DNA of 64,000 bases, taken from NCBI GenBank assembly GCA_017617615.1, contig JAFZVV010000008.1:5573-69572 (forward strand), read 5' to 3'. Below the pieces are notes generated by a model. It was not told where the DNA came from and did not search any database. It saw only the letters and a list, made by a program, of their open reading frames with translations. Each line of letters starts with the position of its first letter. Position 1 is the stretch's first letter. The stretch is from Prevotella sp. (GTDB lineage: Bacteria; Bacteroidota; Bacteroidia; Bacteroidales; Bacteroidaceae). Below are positions 25,108 through 33,576 of the stretch, piece after piece. Made by a program: the position numbers and the translations under genes.

Positions 25108-25977
25108 ATGAAAATCCTCATAGCCGACAGCGGCAGTACGAAAACCGACTGGTGCCTTGCCGATGAGCGTGGCGCCATCACCTATGCGTCGACGCAGGGC
25201 ATCAACCCCGTGCACCAGACCGACGAGCAGATTGCGTGTATCCTGAACGGAGAACTCCCCAAAGACTTCCTGCGGCAGGCCAATGGGGTGGGGCAGGTCT
25301 ACTATTATGGCGCCGGGGCGTTGCCCACAGTGGCGCCACGCCTGGAACGGCTGCTTGCCGATGCATTCTTCGGTGAAGGAGGCTCATGCGAAGGTCAGAG
25401 GGTGTCGGTAGCGAGCGACTTGCTCGGTGCCGCACGTGCCCTTTTCGGGGTTCAGGAAGGCATTGCATGTATCCTTGGAACAGGTTCCAACTCAGGACTT
25501 TACGATGGTAAACGCTTGGTTGCGAACACCCCACCGCTTGGCTATATCCTCGGTGATGAGGGGAGCGGAGCCGTACTGGGGCGCCACTTCCTCGGTTCAC
25601 TCTGCAAAGGCCTTCTTTCACCAGGATTGTACGAGGAATTCCAGCGACAGACAGGCCTCGACACGGCTGCCGTCATCCAAAAAGTCTACCGTGAACCCCT
25701 TCCCAACCGTTTCCTCGCCCAAACCACCCGTTTTATCCACCAACACCTGCAAGAGGAAGGCGTTTGTCAATTGGTTGTTGACAATTTCCGTGCGTTCTTC
25801 CGTCGGAATCTCGTTCAGTATGGCCGTCGCGACTTGCCAGTGCGTGTTATAGGAAGTGTGGCGTATTATTTCCGCGAACAACTTGTCTGCGCAGCAGAGA
25901 AAGAGGAATTCGCAGTTGATGGGGTGGCACAGACTCCGATGCCAGGATTGATTGACTACCACACGGCTGCATTATAG
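25108..25977 (+). CDS. BadF/BadG-family ATPase, N-acetylglucosamine-kinase-like
   Basis: Cytoplasmic ASKHA-fold kinase of 289 residues from the ATG at 25108. An in-frame ATG at 25090 would add six residues, and the family normally starts with the phosphate-1 motif, here MKILIADSGSTKTDWCL. Phosphate-2 is GIACILGTGSNSGLYDG and the adenosine region PPLGYILGDEGSGAVLG. Members phosphorylate N-acetylglucosamine or related amino sugars in Bacteroidetes; BadF proper acts in benzoyl-CoA reduction, which is unlikely here. It begins 60 nt after the tRNA-like element with no terminator between, so the two probably share a transcript. Confidence 0.9.
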   Translation: MKILIADSGSTKTDWCLADERGAITYASTQGINPVHQTDEQIACILNGELPKDFLRQANGVGQVYYYGAGALPTVAPRLERLLADAFFGEGGSCEGQRVSVASDLLGAARALFGVQEGIACILGTGSNSGLYDGKRLVANTPPLGYILGDEGSGAVLGRHFLGSLCKGLLSPGLYEEFQRQTGLDTAAVIQKVYREPLPNRFLAQTTRFIHQHLQEEGVCQLVVDNFRAFFRRNLVQYGRRDLPVRVIGSVAYYFREQLVCAAEKEEFAVDGVAQTPMPGLIDYHTAAL

Positions 25978-26100
25978 GCATCAGCACGAAAAACATCATT
26001 TCTCTTAAAGAGACATCCTTCATCTTCACGCCCCTTTTCTCGTCAAGGCTCATGTAAGCATGGCTCTGCTCATTAGGCCTGTCACCTCCCGTAAACCTCA

Positions 26101-26240
26101 AACATCGCGCAAGTCGAACCGAGTAAGCAGCGAGAGCCATTATGCTCGCATAAATGGCCGAGTCGCGTTCGAGGTTGATAAAGTCAATGCAGAAGAACTT
26201 GTTCTTATGCTGAGACGCAGCCGATGTTCATCATTCAAAG
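26101..26240. repeat. Two degenerate copies of a palindrome-centred repeat
   Basis: In the 457-bp spacer 25978-26434 two tandem, diverged units resemble the 84-bp repeat at 53061. One has the core TTATGC-TC-GCATAA (26140-26153) and the other AAGAAC-TT-GTTCTT (26193-26206) followed by ATGCTGAGACGCAGCCGATG. The palindromes differ in sequence but remain self-complementary. No gene is supported in this spacer; the rest (25978-26100) holds nothing that I recognise. Confidence 0.65.
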
Positions 26241-26328
26241 AATGATAAACCTTAAACCTTTTATGTGCATGTGCGCATAAAAAATCAATAAAATTAGAAT
26301 ATTTTTAGGTTTGTTGGCTTTTTATTGT

Positions 26329-26336
26329 TACCTTTG
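26329..26336 (+). promoter_or_regulatory. Predicted -7 box of the complex I operon
   Basis: TACCTTTG matches TANNTTTG. TTTG at 26310-26313 is only 15 nt upstream. Transcription would start near 26343, leaving a leader of about 90 nt before nuoA. Confidence 0.65.
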
Positions 26337-26434
26337 CACCCTGTAAGAAGGTATAGCTTAAGGTATACCATAGTTTTCAACGGGATAATCAAAGCACAAT
26401 CAAAAAGCAAACACAATTTTAAACACACATATAT

Positions 26435-26785
26435 ATGTATTTCACTTTGTTTGTTACCGTCATCTTGACGGCAGTTGTCTTGGTCGTGGCTGCATACGTC
26501 ATAGCCAAGTTGATTGGACCTCGGTCGTATAACAAGTTGAAGGGTGAACCATACGAATGTGGTATTCCGACACACGGGTCCTCCTGGCTACCCGTGTCGA
26601 TTGGGTATTACCTCTTCGCCATCCTCTTCCTCTTGTTCGACATTGAGACGGTCTTTCTGTATCCATGGGCTGTAGTGGTGAAGCAGTTCGGTGTCATGGC
26701 AGTGGTCAGCATCGGGTTCTTCCTTCTCGTGCTTGTATTTGGCTTGGCATACGCCTGGCGGAAAGGAGCGTTGGAATGGAAGTAA
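26435..26785 (+). CDS. nuoA: NADH-quinone oxidoreductase subunit A
   Basis: Membrane subunit of complex I, 116 residues with three helices. The family loop KLKGEPYECGIPTHGSSWLP and the second-helix motif FLLFDIETVFLYPWAV are present. It is the first gene of an operon of ten genes covering eleven canonical subunits, and its end overlaps the nuoB start by 10 bp. Confidence 0.96.
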   Translation: MYFTLFVTVILTAVVLVVAAYVIAKLIGPRSYNKLKGEPYECGIPTHGSSWLPVSIGYYLFAILFLLFDIETVFLYPWAVVVKQFGVMAVVSIGFFLLVLVFGLAYAWRKGALEWK

Positions 26786-27474
26786 GGAAACCACGCATCA
26801 AGAGCATTCCCTACGATGAGTTCAAGGACAATGAGGGACTTGAGAAACTCATCGAGGAACTGAACGAGGGTGGGGTGAATGTCATCACTGGCAACCTCGA
26901 CCAACTCATCAACTGGGGCAGGGCAAACTCGCTCTGGTCGCTCACCTTCGCCACCTCATGCTGCGGCATCGAATTCATGTCGGTGGGGTGCGCACGCTAC
27001 GATTTCGCTCGTTTCGGCTTCGAGGTGACCCGCAACTCTCCCCGTCAGGCCGACCTGATCATGTGTGCCGGAACCATCACCCATAAGATGGCGCCGGTGT
27101 TCAAGCGTCTCTACGACGAGATGGCAGAACCCAAATATGTCATCGCCGTGGGCGGATGCGCCATCTCTGGCGGTCCGTTCAAGTCGAGCTACCATGTGGT
27201 GAAGGGCATCGAGGAAATCGTGCCCGTCGATGTATATATTCCCGGATGTCCCCCACGTCCCGAAGCCATCATGTATGGCATGATGCAGCTCCAGCGCAAG
27301 GTGAAGGTCGAGAAGTTCTTCGGTGGTGCCAACCACAAGCAGACGAAAGAAGAACGTGAACTCAACCTCTCGAATGCCGCCATCACCTCGGGGTGGAAGA
27401 AACCCATCGTGGTGACCGACGTGCCCGACGATTTCGTTGACGAACTTAAAGAGAACAAGGAGGAGACGAAATGA
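26776..27474 (+). CDS. nuoB: NADH-quinone oxidoreductase subunit B
   Basis: Carries the N2 4Fe-4S cluster next to the quinone site. From the ATG at 26776 (MEVRKPRIKSIPYDEF) the protein has 232 residues; the longer open frame upstream lies inside nuoA. Cluster ligands are visible in ATSCCGIEFMSVGC, VAVGGCAISGG-like VIAVGGCAISGG and DVYIPGCPPRPEAI. It overlaps nuoCD by 4 bp. Confidence 0.96.
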   Translation: MEVRKPRIKSIPYDEFKDNEGLEKLIEELNEGGVNVITGNLDQLINWGRANSLWSLTFATSCCGIEFMSVGCARYDFARFGFEVTRNSPRQADLIMCAGTITHKMAPVFKRLYDEMAEPKYVIAVGGCAISGGPFKSSYHVVKGIEEIVPVDVYIPGCPPRPEAIMYGMMQLQRKVKVEKFFGGANHKQTKEERELNLSNAAITSGWKKPIVVTDVPDDFVDELKENKEETK

Positions 27475-29033
27475 GAATAGACAGCAAAATCATAGGTTTC
27501 GACAACTTCGCTAGGGAAATGGGCGAGTTGAAGGAAAAGTCACATTTCGACTATCTGGTCACCGTCATCGGTGAAGACTTCGGCGAGGAAGGCCTCGGAT
27601 GTATTTATATCCTGGAGAACACCCAGAGCCACGAGCGCACCAGCGTGAAGACCATCGCACGACAGGTGGGCGACGACTATGTCATCCCCTCGGTCATCGG
27701 ACTGTGGAAGGCTGCCGACCTGCTCGAGCGTGAGGTCTACGACTTCTTCGGCATCAAGTTCCTCGGACATCCCAACATGGAGCGCCTCTTCCTGCGCAAC
27801 GACTTCAAGGGTCATCCTTTCCGCAAGGACTGGGAATACAACGACTCGTATTCCTTGGAGGATGACGTGGAGAGCGAATATGGCAGGGAGTATACCCTCG
27901 ACGAAGACGGCAAGCTTTTGTGCAAGAGAAACCGCCTTATCGACGACAACGACTATGTGGTGAACATCGGACCGCAGCACCCCTCCACCCATGGCGTGCT
28001 GCGCCTGCAGACCGTGCTCGACGGCGAGACGGTGAAACGTATCTACCCGCATGTGGGATATATCCACCGCGGCATCGAGAAGATGTGGGAGAGCTATACC
28101 TACCCGCAGACCCTCGCGCTCACCGACCGACTCAACTACCTCTCGGCGATGATGCACCGCCATGCACTCGTGGGTGTGATAGAGGAGGGCATGGGCATCG
28201 AACTCACCGACCGTATCAAGTATATCCGTACCATCATGGACGAGCTCCAGCGACTCGACAACCACCTGCTCTATTGCGGGTGCTGCGCACAGGACCTCGG
28301 TGCCCTCACGGCATTCCTCTACTGCATGCGCGACCGCGAGCACGTACTCAACGTGATGGAGGAGACCACAGGTGGACGACTCATACAGAACTATTATAGA
28401 ATAGGTGGACTGCAAGACGACATCGATCCCGACTTCGTGAAGAACACCAAGGCGCTGTGCAAGTACCTGCGCCCCATCATCCAGGAATACATGGATGTCT
28501 TCGGCGACAACGTCATCACCCACAACCGATTCGAGAAAGTGGGCGTGATGGGACTCGAAGACTGCATCAACTACGGTGTGACAGGTCCGGCAGGACGTGC
28601 CGCAGGATGGGCCAACGACGTACGCAAGAACCACCCCTACGACGTCTACGACAAGGTAGACTGGAAGCAGATTACCCTCACGGGCTGCGACTCCATGGAC
28701 CGCTACCTCGTGCATATCCAGGAGATGTACCAGAGCCTCGACATCATCGAACAGCTCATCGACAACATTCCCGAAGGCGACTTCTACGTGAAGCAGAAAC
28801 CCATCATCAAGGTGCCCGAGGGACAGTGGTACTTCTCCGTCGAGGGTGCCAGCGGTGAGTTCGGCGTTTACCTCGACTCGCGTGGCGAGAAGAGTCCCTA
28901 CCGCATGAAGATGCGCCCGATGGGCCTCACCCTCGTGGGCGCCCTCGACCCCATGCTCCGCGGACAGAAGATTGCCGACCTCGTGACCACGGGTGCCGCC
29001 ATCGACTTCGTCATCCCCGACATCGACAGATAA
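27471..29033 (+). CDS. nuoCD: Fused NADH-quinone oxidoreductase subunits C and D
   Basis: Peripheral-arm subunit of 520 residues. NuoC (30 kDa-type) covers about 1-150 with LEREVYDFFGIKFLGHPNME and the basic end FRKDW. NuoD (49 kDa-type) begins near 165 with VNIGPQHPSTHGVLRLQ, then HVGYIHRGIEKMWESYTY and ends with KIADLVTTGAAIDFVIPDIDR-like residues at the quinone pocket. A C-D fusion is known in several lineages. It starts 4 bp inside nuoB. Confidence 0.96.
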   Translation: MRIDSKIIGFDNFAREMGELKEKSHFDYLVTVIGEDFGEEGLGCIYILENTQSHERTSVKTIARQVGDDYVIPSVIGLWKAADLLEREVYDFFGIKFLGHPNMERLFLRNDFKGHPFRKDWEYNDSYSLEDDVESEYGREYTLDEDGKLLCKRNRLIDDNDYVVNIGPQHPSTHGVLRLQTVLDGETVKRIYPHVGYIHRGIEKMWESYTYPQTLALTDRLNYLSAMMHRHALVGVIEEGMGIELTDRIKYIRTIMDELQRLDNHLLYCGCCAQDLGALTAFLYCMRDREHVLNVMEETTGGRLIQNYYRIGGLQDDIDPDFVKNTKALCKYLRPIIQEYMDVFGDNVITHNRFEKVGVMGLEDCINYGVTGPAGRAAGWANDVRKNHPYDVYDKVDWKQITLTGCDSMDRYLVHIQEMYQSLDIIEQLIDNIPEGDFYVKQKPIIKVPEGQWYFSVEGASGEFGVYLDSRGEKSPYRMKMRPMGLTLVGALDPMLRGQKIADLVTTGAAIDFVIPDIDR

Positions 29034-29060
29034 TAACGTTTCAAACATCAAGAGAATTAT

Positions 29061-30146
29061 ATGTTCGACTTTTCAATAGTTACACAATGGTTCGACCAAC
29101 TTCTCCGCCAGACACTGGGACTGGGAGATTTCTGGACGATACTGATTGAATGTGTGATTGTAGGTGTGCTCATCCTAACGGCATACGCACTCCTCGCCAT
29201 CGCACTGATATTCATGGAGCGTAAGGTCTGTGCCTACTTCCAGTGCCGTCTGGGCCCGATGCGTGTGGGACCCTGGGGACTGCTGCAGGTGTTCGCCGAC
29301 GTGGTGAAGATGCTCATCAAGGAGATTTTCTTCGTCGACCGTGCCGACAAACTGCTCTATGCCATCGCGCCGTTCCTCGTCATCATCGGGTCGGTGGGCG
29401 CCTTCTGTTTCCTGCCGTGGAACAAGGGTGCTGTCATCCTCGACTTCAACGTGGGCGTGTTCCTCCTCACCGCCATCTCGTCGATAGGCGTGGTGGGCAT
29501 CTTCCTTGCCGGCTGGGGCTCCAACAACAAGTATTCCGTGGTGTCGGCCATGCGTGGCGCCGTGCAGATGATTTCGTATGAGATTTCACTGTGCATCTGC
29601 CTCATCACCGCCGTCATCCTCACCGGCACCATGCAGGTGAGCGGCATCGTCGAGGCACAGACGGGTCCATGGCAGTGGCTCATCTTCAAGGGACATATCC
29701 CCGCCATCATTGCCTTCCTCGTATTCCTCGTAGCAGGCAACGCTGAGGCCAACCGCGGACCGTTCGACATGGCCGAGGCCGAGAGCGAGCTCACCGCCGG
29801 ACACCATACCGAGTATTCGGGTATGGGCTTCGGATTCTTCTACCTGGCAGAGTTCCTCAACCTCTTCATCATCGCTGGCATCGCCACGACGGTATTCCTC
29901 GGCGGATGGGCACCCATCAACATCGGTGTCGCCGGTTTCGACAAGGTGATGGACTACATTCCCGGCATCGTCTGGTTCCTGGGCAAGAGTTTCTTCGTGG
30001 TGTGGCTGCTCATGTGGATTAAATGGACTTTCCCACGCCTGCGTATCGACCAGATCCTGAAACTGGAGTGGAAGTACCTCATGCCCCTCTCGTTGCTCAA
30101 CCTCGTGCTGATGACCCTTGTGGTGGCATTCAAGCTTCACTTCTAA
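29061..30146 (+). CDS. nuoH: NADH-quinone oxidoreductase subunit H
   Basis: Membrane subunit at the interface with the peripheral arm, 361 residues with eight or nine helices. Family motifs are FMERKVCAYFQCRLGPMRVG, the acidic loop GPFDMAEAESELTAGHHTEY and the C-terminal FVVWLLMWIKWTFPRLRIDQ. It follows nuoCD by 27 bp. Confidence 0.97.
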   Translation: MFDFSIVTQWFDQLLRQTLGLGDFWTILIECVIVGVLILTAYALLAIALIFMERKVCAYFQCRLGPMRVGPWGLLQVFADVVKMLIKEIFFVDRADKLLYAIAPFLVIIGSVGAFCFLPWNKGAVILDFNVGVFLLTAISSIGVVGIFLAGWGSNNKYSVVSAMRGAVQMISYEISLCICLITAVILTGTMQVSGIVEAQTGPWQWLIFKGHIPAIIAFLVFLVAGNAEANRGPFDMAEAESELTAGHHTEYSGMGFGFFYLAEFLNLFIIAGIATTVFLGGWAPINIGVAGFDKVMDYIPGIVWFLGKSFFVVWLLMWIKWTFPRLRIDQILKLEWKYLMPLSLLNLVLMTLVVAFKLHF

Positions 30147-30176
30147 AAACCTGTCATAAACAAATACAAGATAAAA

Positions 30177-30707
30177 ATGGAAAACCAATCATATTTTGGC
30201 GGTATCGTGGCGGGTATGAAGACGCTGGCTATTGGCATGAAAGTCACCCTCAAGGAGTATTTCACGCCGAAGTCGACGGAGCAGTATCCCGAGAACCGCA
30301 AGACCACACTGCATGTGGCAAAACGCCATCGCGGACGACTGGTCTTCACGCGCACCGAAGACGGGGCGCACAAATGCGTGGCTTGCACGATGTGCGAGAA
30401 AGCCTGTCCGAACGGCACCATCAAGATTCTTTCAGAGATGCGTACCGACGAGGCTACTGGCAAGAAGAAACGTTTCCTGCTCGACTATCAGTACGACCTG
30501 GGCGACTGCATGTTCTGCCAGCTCTGCACCAACGCGTGCAACTTCGACGCCATCGCGTTCACCAATGATTTCGAGAACAGCGTGTTCGACCGCGGGGCAC
30601 TCGTGCTCCACCTCGACAAGGAGGTATACCAGGGAGGGTCGCTCCCCGGCCTCATCGACGGCGGCGCACCGCTCACTATCGGTAAGTTCAACACCAAAAA
30701 GAAATAA
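30177..30707 (+). CDS. nuoI: NADH-quinone oxidoreductase subunit I
   Basis: Ferredoxin-like subunit with two 4Fe-4S clusters, 176 residues. Ligand sets are CVACTMCEKACP (about 64-75) and CMFCQLCTNACNFDAI (about 105-120). An N-terminal amphipathic helix (GMKTLAIGMKVTLKEYF) anchors it. Because nuoE, F and G are absent, this may be the entry point for electrons from ferredoxin. Confidence 0.96.
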   Translation: MENQSYFGGIVAGMKTLAIGMKVTLKEYFTPKSTEQYPENRKTTLHVAKRHRGRLVFTRTEDGAHKCVACTMCEKACPNGTIKILSEMRTDEATGKKKRFLLDYQYDLGDCMFCQLCTNACNFDAIAFTNDFENSVFDRGALVLHLDKEVYQGGSLPGLIDGGAPLTIGKFNTKKK

Positions 30708-30712
30708 GGAAT

Positions 30713-31222
30713 ATGGCTAATATCGTAATGTTTTGCATCTTGGCCGTCGTCATCCTCGGCTCGGCCATCTACTCCGTAGCAACGAAGAGCATCATGCGGG
30801 CTGCCACATTCCTGCTGTTCGTGCTCTTTGGCGTGGCAGGCATCTATTTCCTGCTCGACTACACGTTCCTCGGCGCAGCCCAGATCAGCGTCTACGCCGG
30901 AGGTATCACGATGATTTACATCTTCGCTATCCAACTCGTCTCGAAGCAGACGCTGAGAGGCCTTTCCGAGCGCCTGCGCGGCGGGAAGGTCATCGCCGGA
31001 TGCCTCGCAGCACTCGTGGGATGCGCGATGGTGCTCTTCATCCTTCTCAAGCATAAGTTCATCAGCATGGCCATCCCCAACCACGAGGTACCGATGGAGA
31101 CCGTCGGCAATACCCTCATGGGGTCGGAGAAATACCAGTATGTGCTCCCCTTCGAGTTCATCTCGCTCTTCCTCCTGGCCTGTATCATCGGTGGTATCGT
31201 AATATCAAGAAAGGACAAGTAA
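30713..31222 (+). CDS. nuoJ: NADH-quinone oxidoreductase subunit J
   Basis: Hydrophobic subunit of 169 residues with five predicted helices. The helix-3 region LGAAQISVYAGGITMIYIFAI is the conserved NuoJ signature. It lies between nuoI (5 bp) and nuoK (1 bp). Confidence 0.94.
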   Translation: MANIVMFCILAVVILGSAIYSVATKSIMRAATFLLFVLFGVAGIYFLLDYTFLGAAQISVYAGGITMIYIFAIQLVSKQTLRGLSERLRGGKVIAGCLAALVGCAMVLFILLKHKFISMAIPNHEVPMETVGNTLMGSEKYQYVLPFEFISLFLLACIIGGIVISRKDK

Positions 31223-31223
31223 C

Positions 31224-31535
31224 ATGACTATTCCAGTAGAGTTTTTCCTGATTCTCAGCACATTGCTGTTTTTCATCGGCGTCTTCGGGTTCGTCACCAG
31301 GCGCAACCTCATCGCCATGCTCATCTCCATCGAGCTTGTCCTCAATGCTGTTGACATGAACTTTGCGGTGTTCAACCGTATCCTCTTCCCGGGCGAGCTT
31401 GAAGGCTTCTTCTTCACCTTGTTCTCCATTGGTGTGAGCGCAGCCGAAACGGCGGTCGCCGTAGCCATCATCATCAATGTTTACCGCAGGTTCCACAGCG
31501 ACCAGGTGAACAGTATTGAAAACATGAGACTATAA
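31224..31535 (+). CDS. nuoK: NADH-quinone oxidoreductase subunit K
   Basis: Membrane subunit of 103 residues with three helices. The conserved glutamates of the proton path are in MLISIELVLNAVDMNF and in the third helix FSIGVSAAETAVAVAI. Length matches the family. Confidence 0.95.
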   Translation: MTIPVEFFLILSTLLFFIGVFGFVTRRNLIAMLISIELVLNAVDMNFAVFNRILFPGELEGFFFTLFSIGVSAAETAVAVAIIINVYRRFHSDQVNSIENMRL

Positions 31536-31545
31536 ACCCGAAAAG

Positions 31546-31581
31546 CAATTACGATTATGGATTCAATTACGATTATGGATT
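31546..31581. repeat. 18-bp tandem duplication over the nuoL start codon
   Basis: CAATTACGATTATGGATT is present twice in direct tandem (31546-31563 and 31564-31581). It is in frame, so the first copy adds six residues (MDSITI) before the second ATG. Confidence 0.95.
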
Positions 31582-33563
31582 ATAGTTATACATTTTTGAT
31601 ACTGCTCCTGCCTGCGCTCTCCTTCCTCGTGCTGGGACTGTGCGGCATGAAGATGTCGCATAAGCTGGCAGGGCTCATCGGCACTACTGTGCTGGGCATT
31701 GTCACCGTGCTGTCATACTATGTGGCATTCACCTATTACTCCGCACCGAGACTTGCCGACGGCTCTTACCAGGCCGTGGTGCCCTTCAACTTCACATGGC
31801 TGCCGCTGGGCAACCTCAATTTCGATATGGGTATCCTGCTCGACCCCATCTCGGTGATGATGCTCATCGTCATCTCCACCGTGAGCCTGATGGTGCACAT
31901 CTACTCCTTCGGCTACATGCACGGCGAGAAGGGATTCCAGCGCTACTACGCCTTCCTTTCGCTGTTCACCATGTCGATGCTCGGTCTGGTGCTCGCCACG
32001 AACATCTTCCAGATGTACCTCTTCTGGGAACTCGTGGGCGTGAGCTCCTACCTGCTCATCGGCTTCTACTATCCGTTGCATACGGCGGTGGCAGCCTCGA
32101 AGAAGGCATTCATCGTCACCCGCTTCGCCGATATGTTCTTCCTCATCGGTATCCTCATCTTCGGCTACTACACCGGGTCGTTCAGCTTCTCGTTCATTGA
32201 TCATGTGCAGATGGCTCCCGGTACCACGCCGTTCATCGAGGGTGACGTTTCACGTGCCCTGGCTGCCGGCGGGTTCATCCTTCCCACGGCACTGGTACTG
32301 ATGTTCATCGGTGGTGCCGGTAAGAGTGCGATGTTCCCCCTGCACATCTGGCTGCCCGATGCCATGGAGGGTCCCACCCCCGTGTCGGCACTCATCCATG
32401 CCGCTACGATGGTGGTGGCAGGTGTGTTCCAGGTGGCACGTATGTTCCCGCTCTGGATACAGTATGCGCCGCAGGCGATGGGCATCATCGTGTGGGTAGG
32501 CGTGTTCACTGCTTTCTATGCCGCAGCCGTGGCATGCGCGCAGACCGACATCAAGCGTGTGCTGGCGTTCTCCACCATCTCGCAGATTGCGTTCATGATG
32601 GTGGCGCTGGGTGTGTGCACCGAGATGGTCACCGGCCATGAGCATCACGGCAGCGTGGGTTATATGGCAGGCATGTTCCACCTCTTCACCCATGCCATGT
32701 TCAAGGCTTGCCTCTTCCTCTGCGCAGGATGTGTCATCCATGCCGTCCATTCCAACGAGATGGCGCTCATGGGCGGACTGCGCAAGTACATGCCCATCAC
32801 GCACATCACCTTCCTCATCAGCTGTCTTGCCATCGCCGGCATCCCATTCTTCTCGGGATTCAGTTCGAAAGACGAGATTATCACGGCATGCTTCCACTAC
32901 AGCCCATGGGTGGGATGGATCATGACAGGCATCGCCGCCATGACGGCATTCTACATGTTCCGCCTCTATTACGGCATCTTCTGGGGAACGGAGAACAAGG
33001 AGGCACACGAGCACCATACCCCGCACGAGGCACCGCTGAGCATGACAGTGCCCCTGATCATCCTCTCCGTCATCACCGTGGGTGTGGGTGTCTACACCAC
33101 GCTGGCAGGATTCCTTGGATGGAGCGGCAGCTTCGGCAATTTCGTATCTGCCGACGGCAGGGCCTACGACATCCATTTCGATACGCAGATTGCCATCACC
33201 TCCACGGTGATTGCCATCGTGAGTATCCTCTTGGCAACCTATGTCTTCAAGGGCGAGCGTCAGCCCGTCGCCGACAAGCTCTATGCCACCTTCCCACGTC
33301 TGCACCGTGCTGCCTACAAGCGTTTCTATCAGGATGAGATTTGGCTCTTCGTGACCCACAAGGTCATCTTCAACCTCGTCTCGAAACCCATCGCCTGGTT
33401 CGACCGTCACGTCATCGACGGCACGTTCAACTTCATGGCATGGGGCACCAGTGAGGCAGGCGAGAGCATCCGCAGCTGGCAGAGCGGCGACGTGCGCCAG
33501 TATGCGGTGTGGTTCCTCACCGGCACCGTGGCTATAACCTTAATTTTGTTGTGTGCATTGTAA
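31557..33563 (+). CDS. nuoL: NADH-quinone oxidoreductase subunit L
   Basis: Distal proton-pumping antiporter-like subunit, 668 residues with about 15 helices and a C-terminal lateral helix. Motifs include FQMYLFWELVGVSSYLLIGF, LPDAMEGPTPVSALIHAATM with the pump lysine/histidine region, and SNEMALMGGLRKYMP. Two in-frame ATGs (31557 and 31575) result from an 18-bp tandem duplication that covers the start. The second, MDYSYTFLILLLP, gives the more usual N-terminus. Confidence 0.95.
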   Translation: MDSITIMDYSYTFLILLLPALSFLVLGLCGMKMSHKLAGLIGTTVLGIVTVLSYYVAFTYYSAPRLADGSYQAVVPFNFTWLPLGNLNFDMGILLDPISVMMLIVISTVSLMVHIYSFGYMHGEKGFQRYYAFLSLFTMSMLGLVLATNIFQMYLFWELVGVSSYLLIGFYYPLHTAVAASKKAFIVTRFADMFFLIGILIFGYYTGSFSFSFIDHVQMAPGTTPFIEGDVSRALAAGGFILPTALVLMFIGGAGKSAMFPLHIWLPDAMEGPTPVSALIHAATMVVAGVFQVARMFPLWIQYAPQAMGIIVWVGVFTAFYAAAVACAQTDIKRVLAFSTISQIAFMMVALGVCTEMVTGHEHHGSVGYMAGMFHLFTHAMFKACLFLCAGCVIHAVHSNEMALMGGLRKYMPITHITFLISCLAIAGIPFFSGFSSKDEIITACFHYSPWVGWIMTGIAAMTAFYMFRLYYGIFWGTENKEAHEHHTPHEAPLSMTVPLIILSVITVGVGVYTTLAGFLGWSGSFGNFVSADGRAYDIHFDTQIAITSTVIAIVSILLATYVFKGERQPVADKLYATFPRLHRAAYKRFYQDEIWLFVTHKVIFNLVSKPIAWFDRHVIDGTFNFMAWGTSEAGESIRSWQSGDVRQYAVWFLTGTVAITLILLCAL

Positions 33564-33576
33564 AGACTGAAGAAAA

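Noticed and set aside
26060..26245. 61-codon plus-strand open frame between the kinase-like gene and nuoA
   Set aside because: It consists of the diverged palindrome repeats and lacks initiation signals.
27540..29051. 503-codon open frame antisense to nuoCD
   Set aside because: Long antisense frames are common in this GC-biased coding DNA; the plus frame encodes an unmistakable NuoCD fusion.
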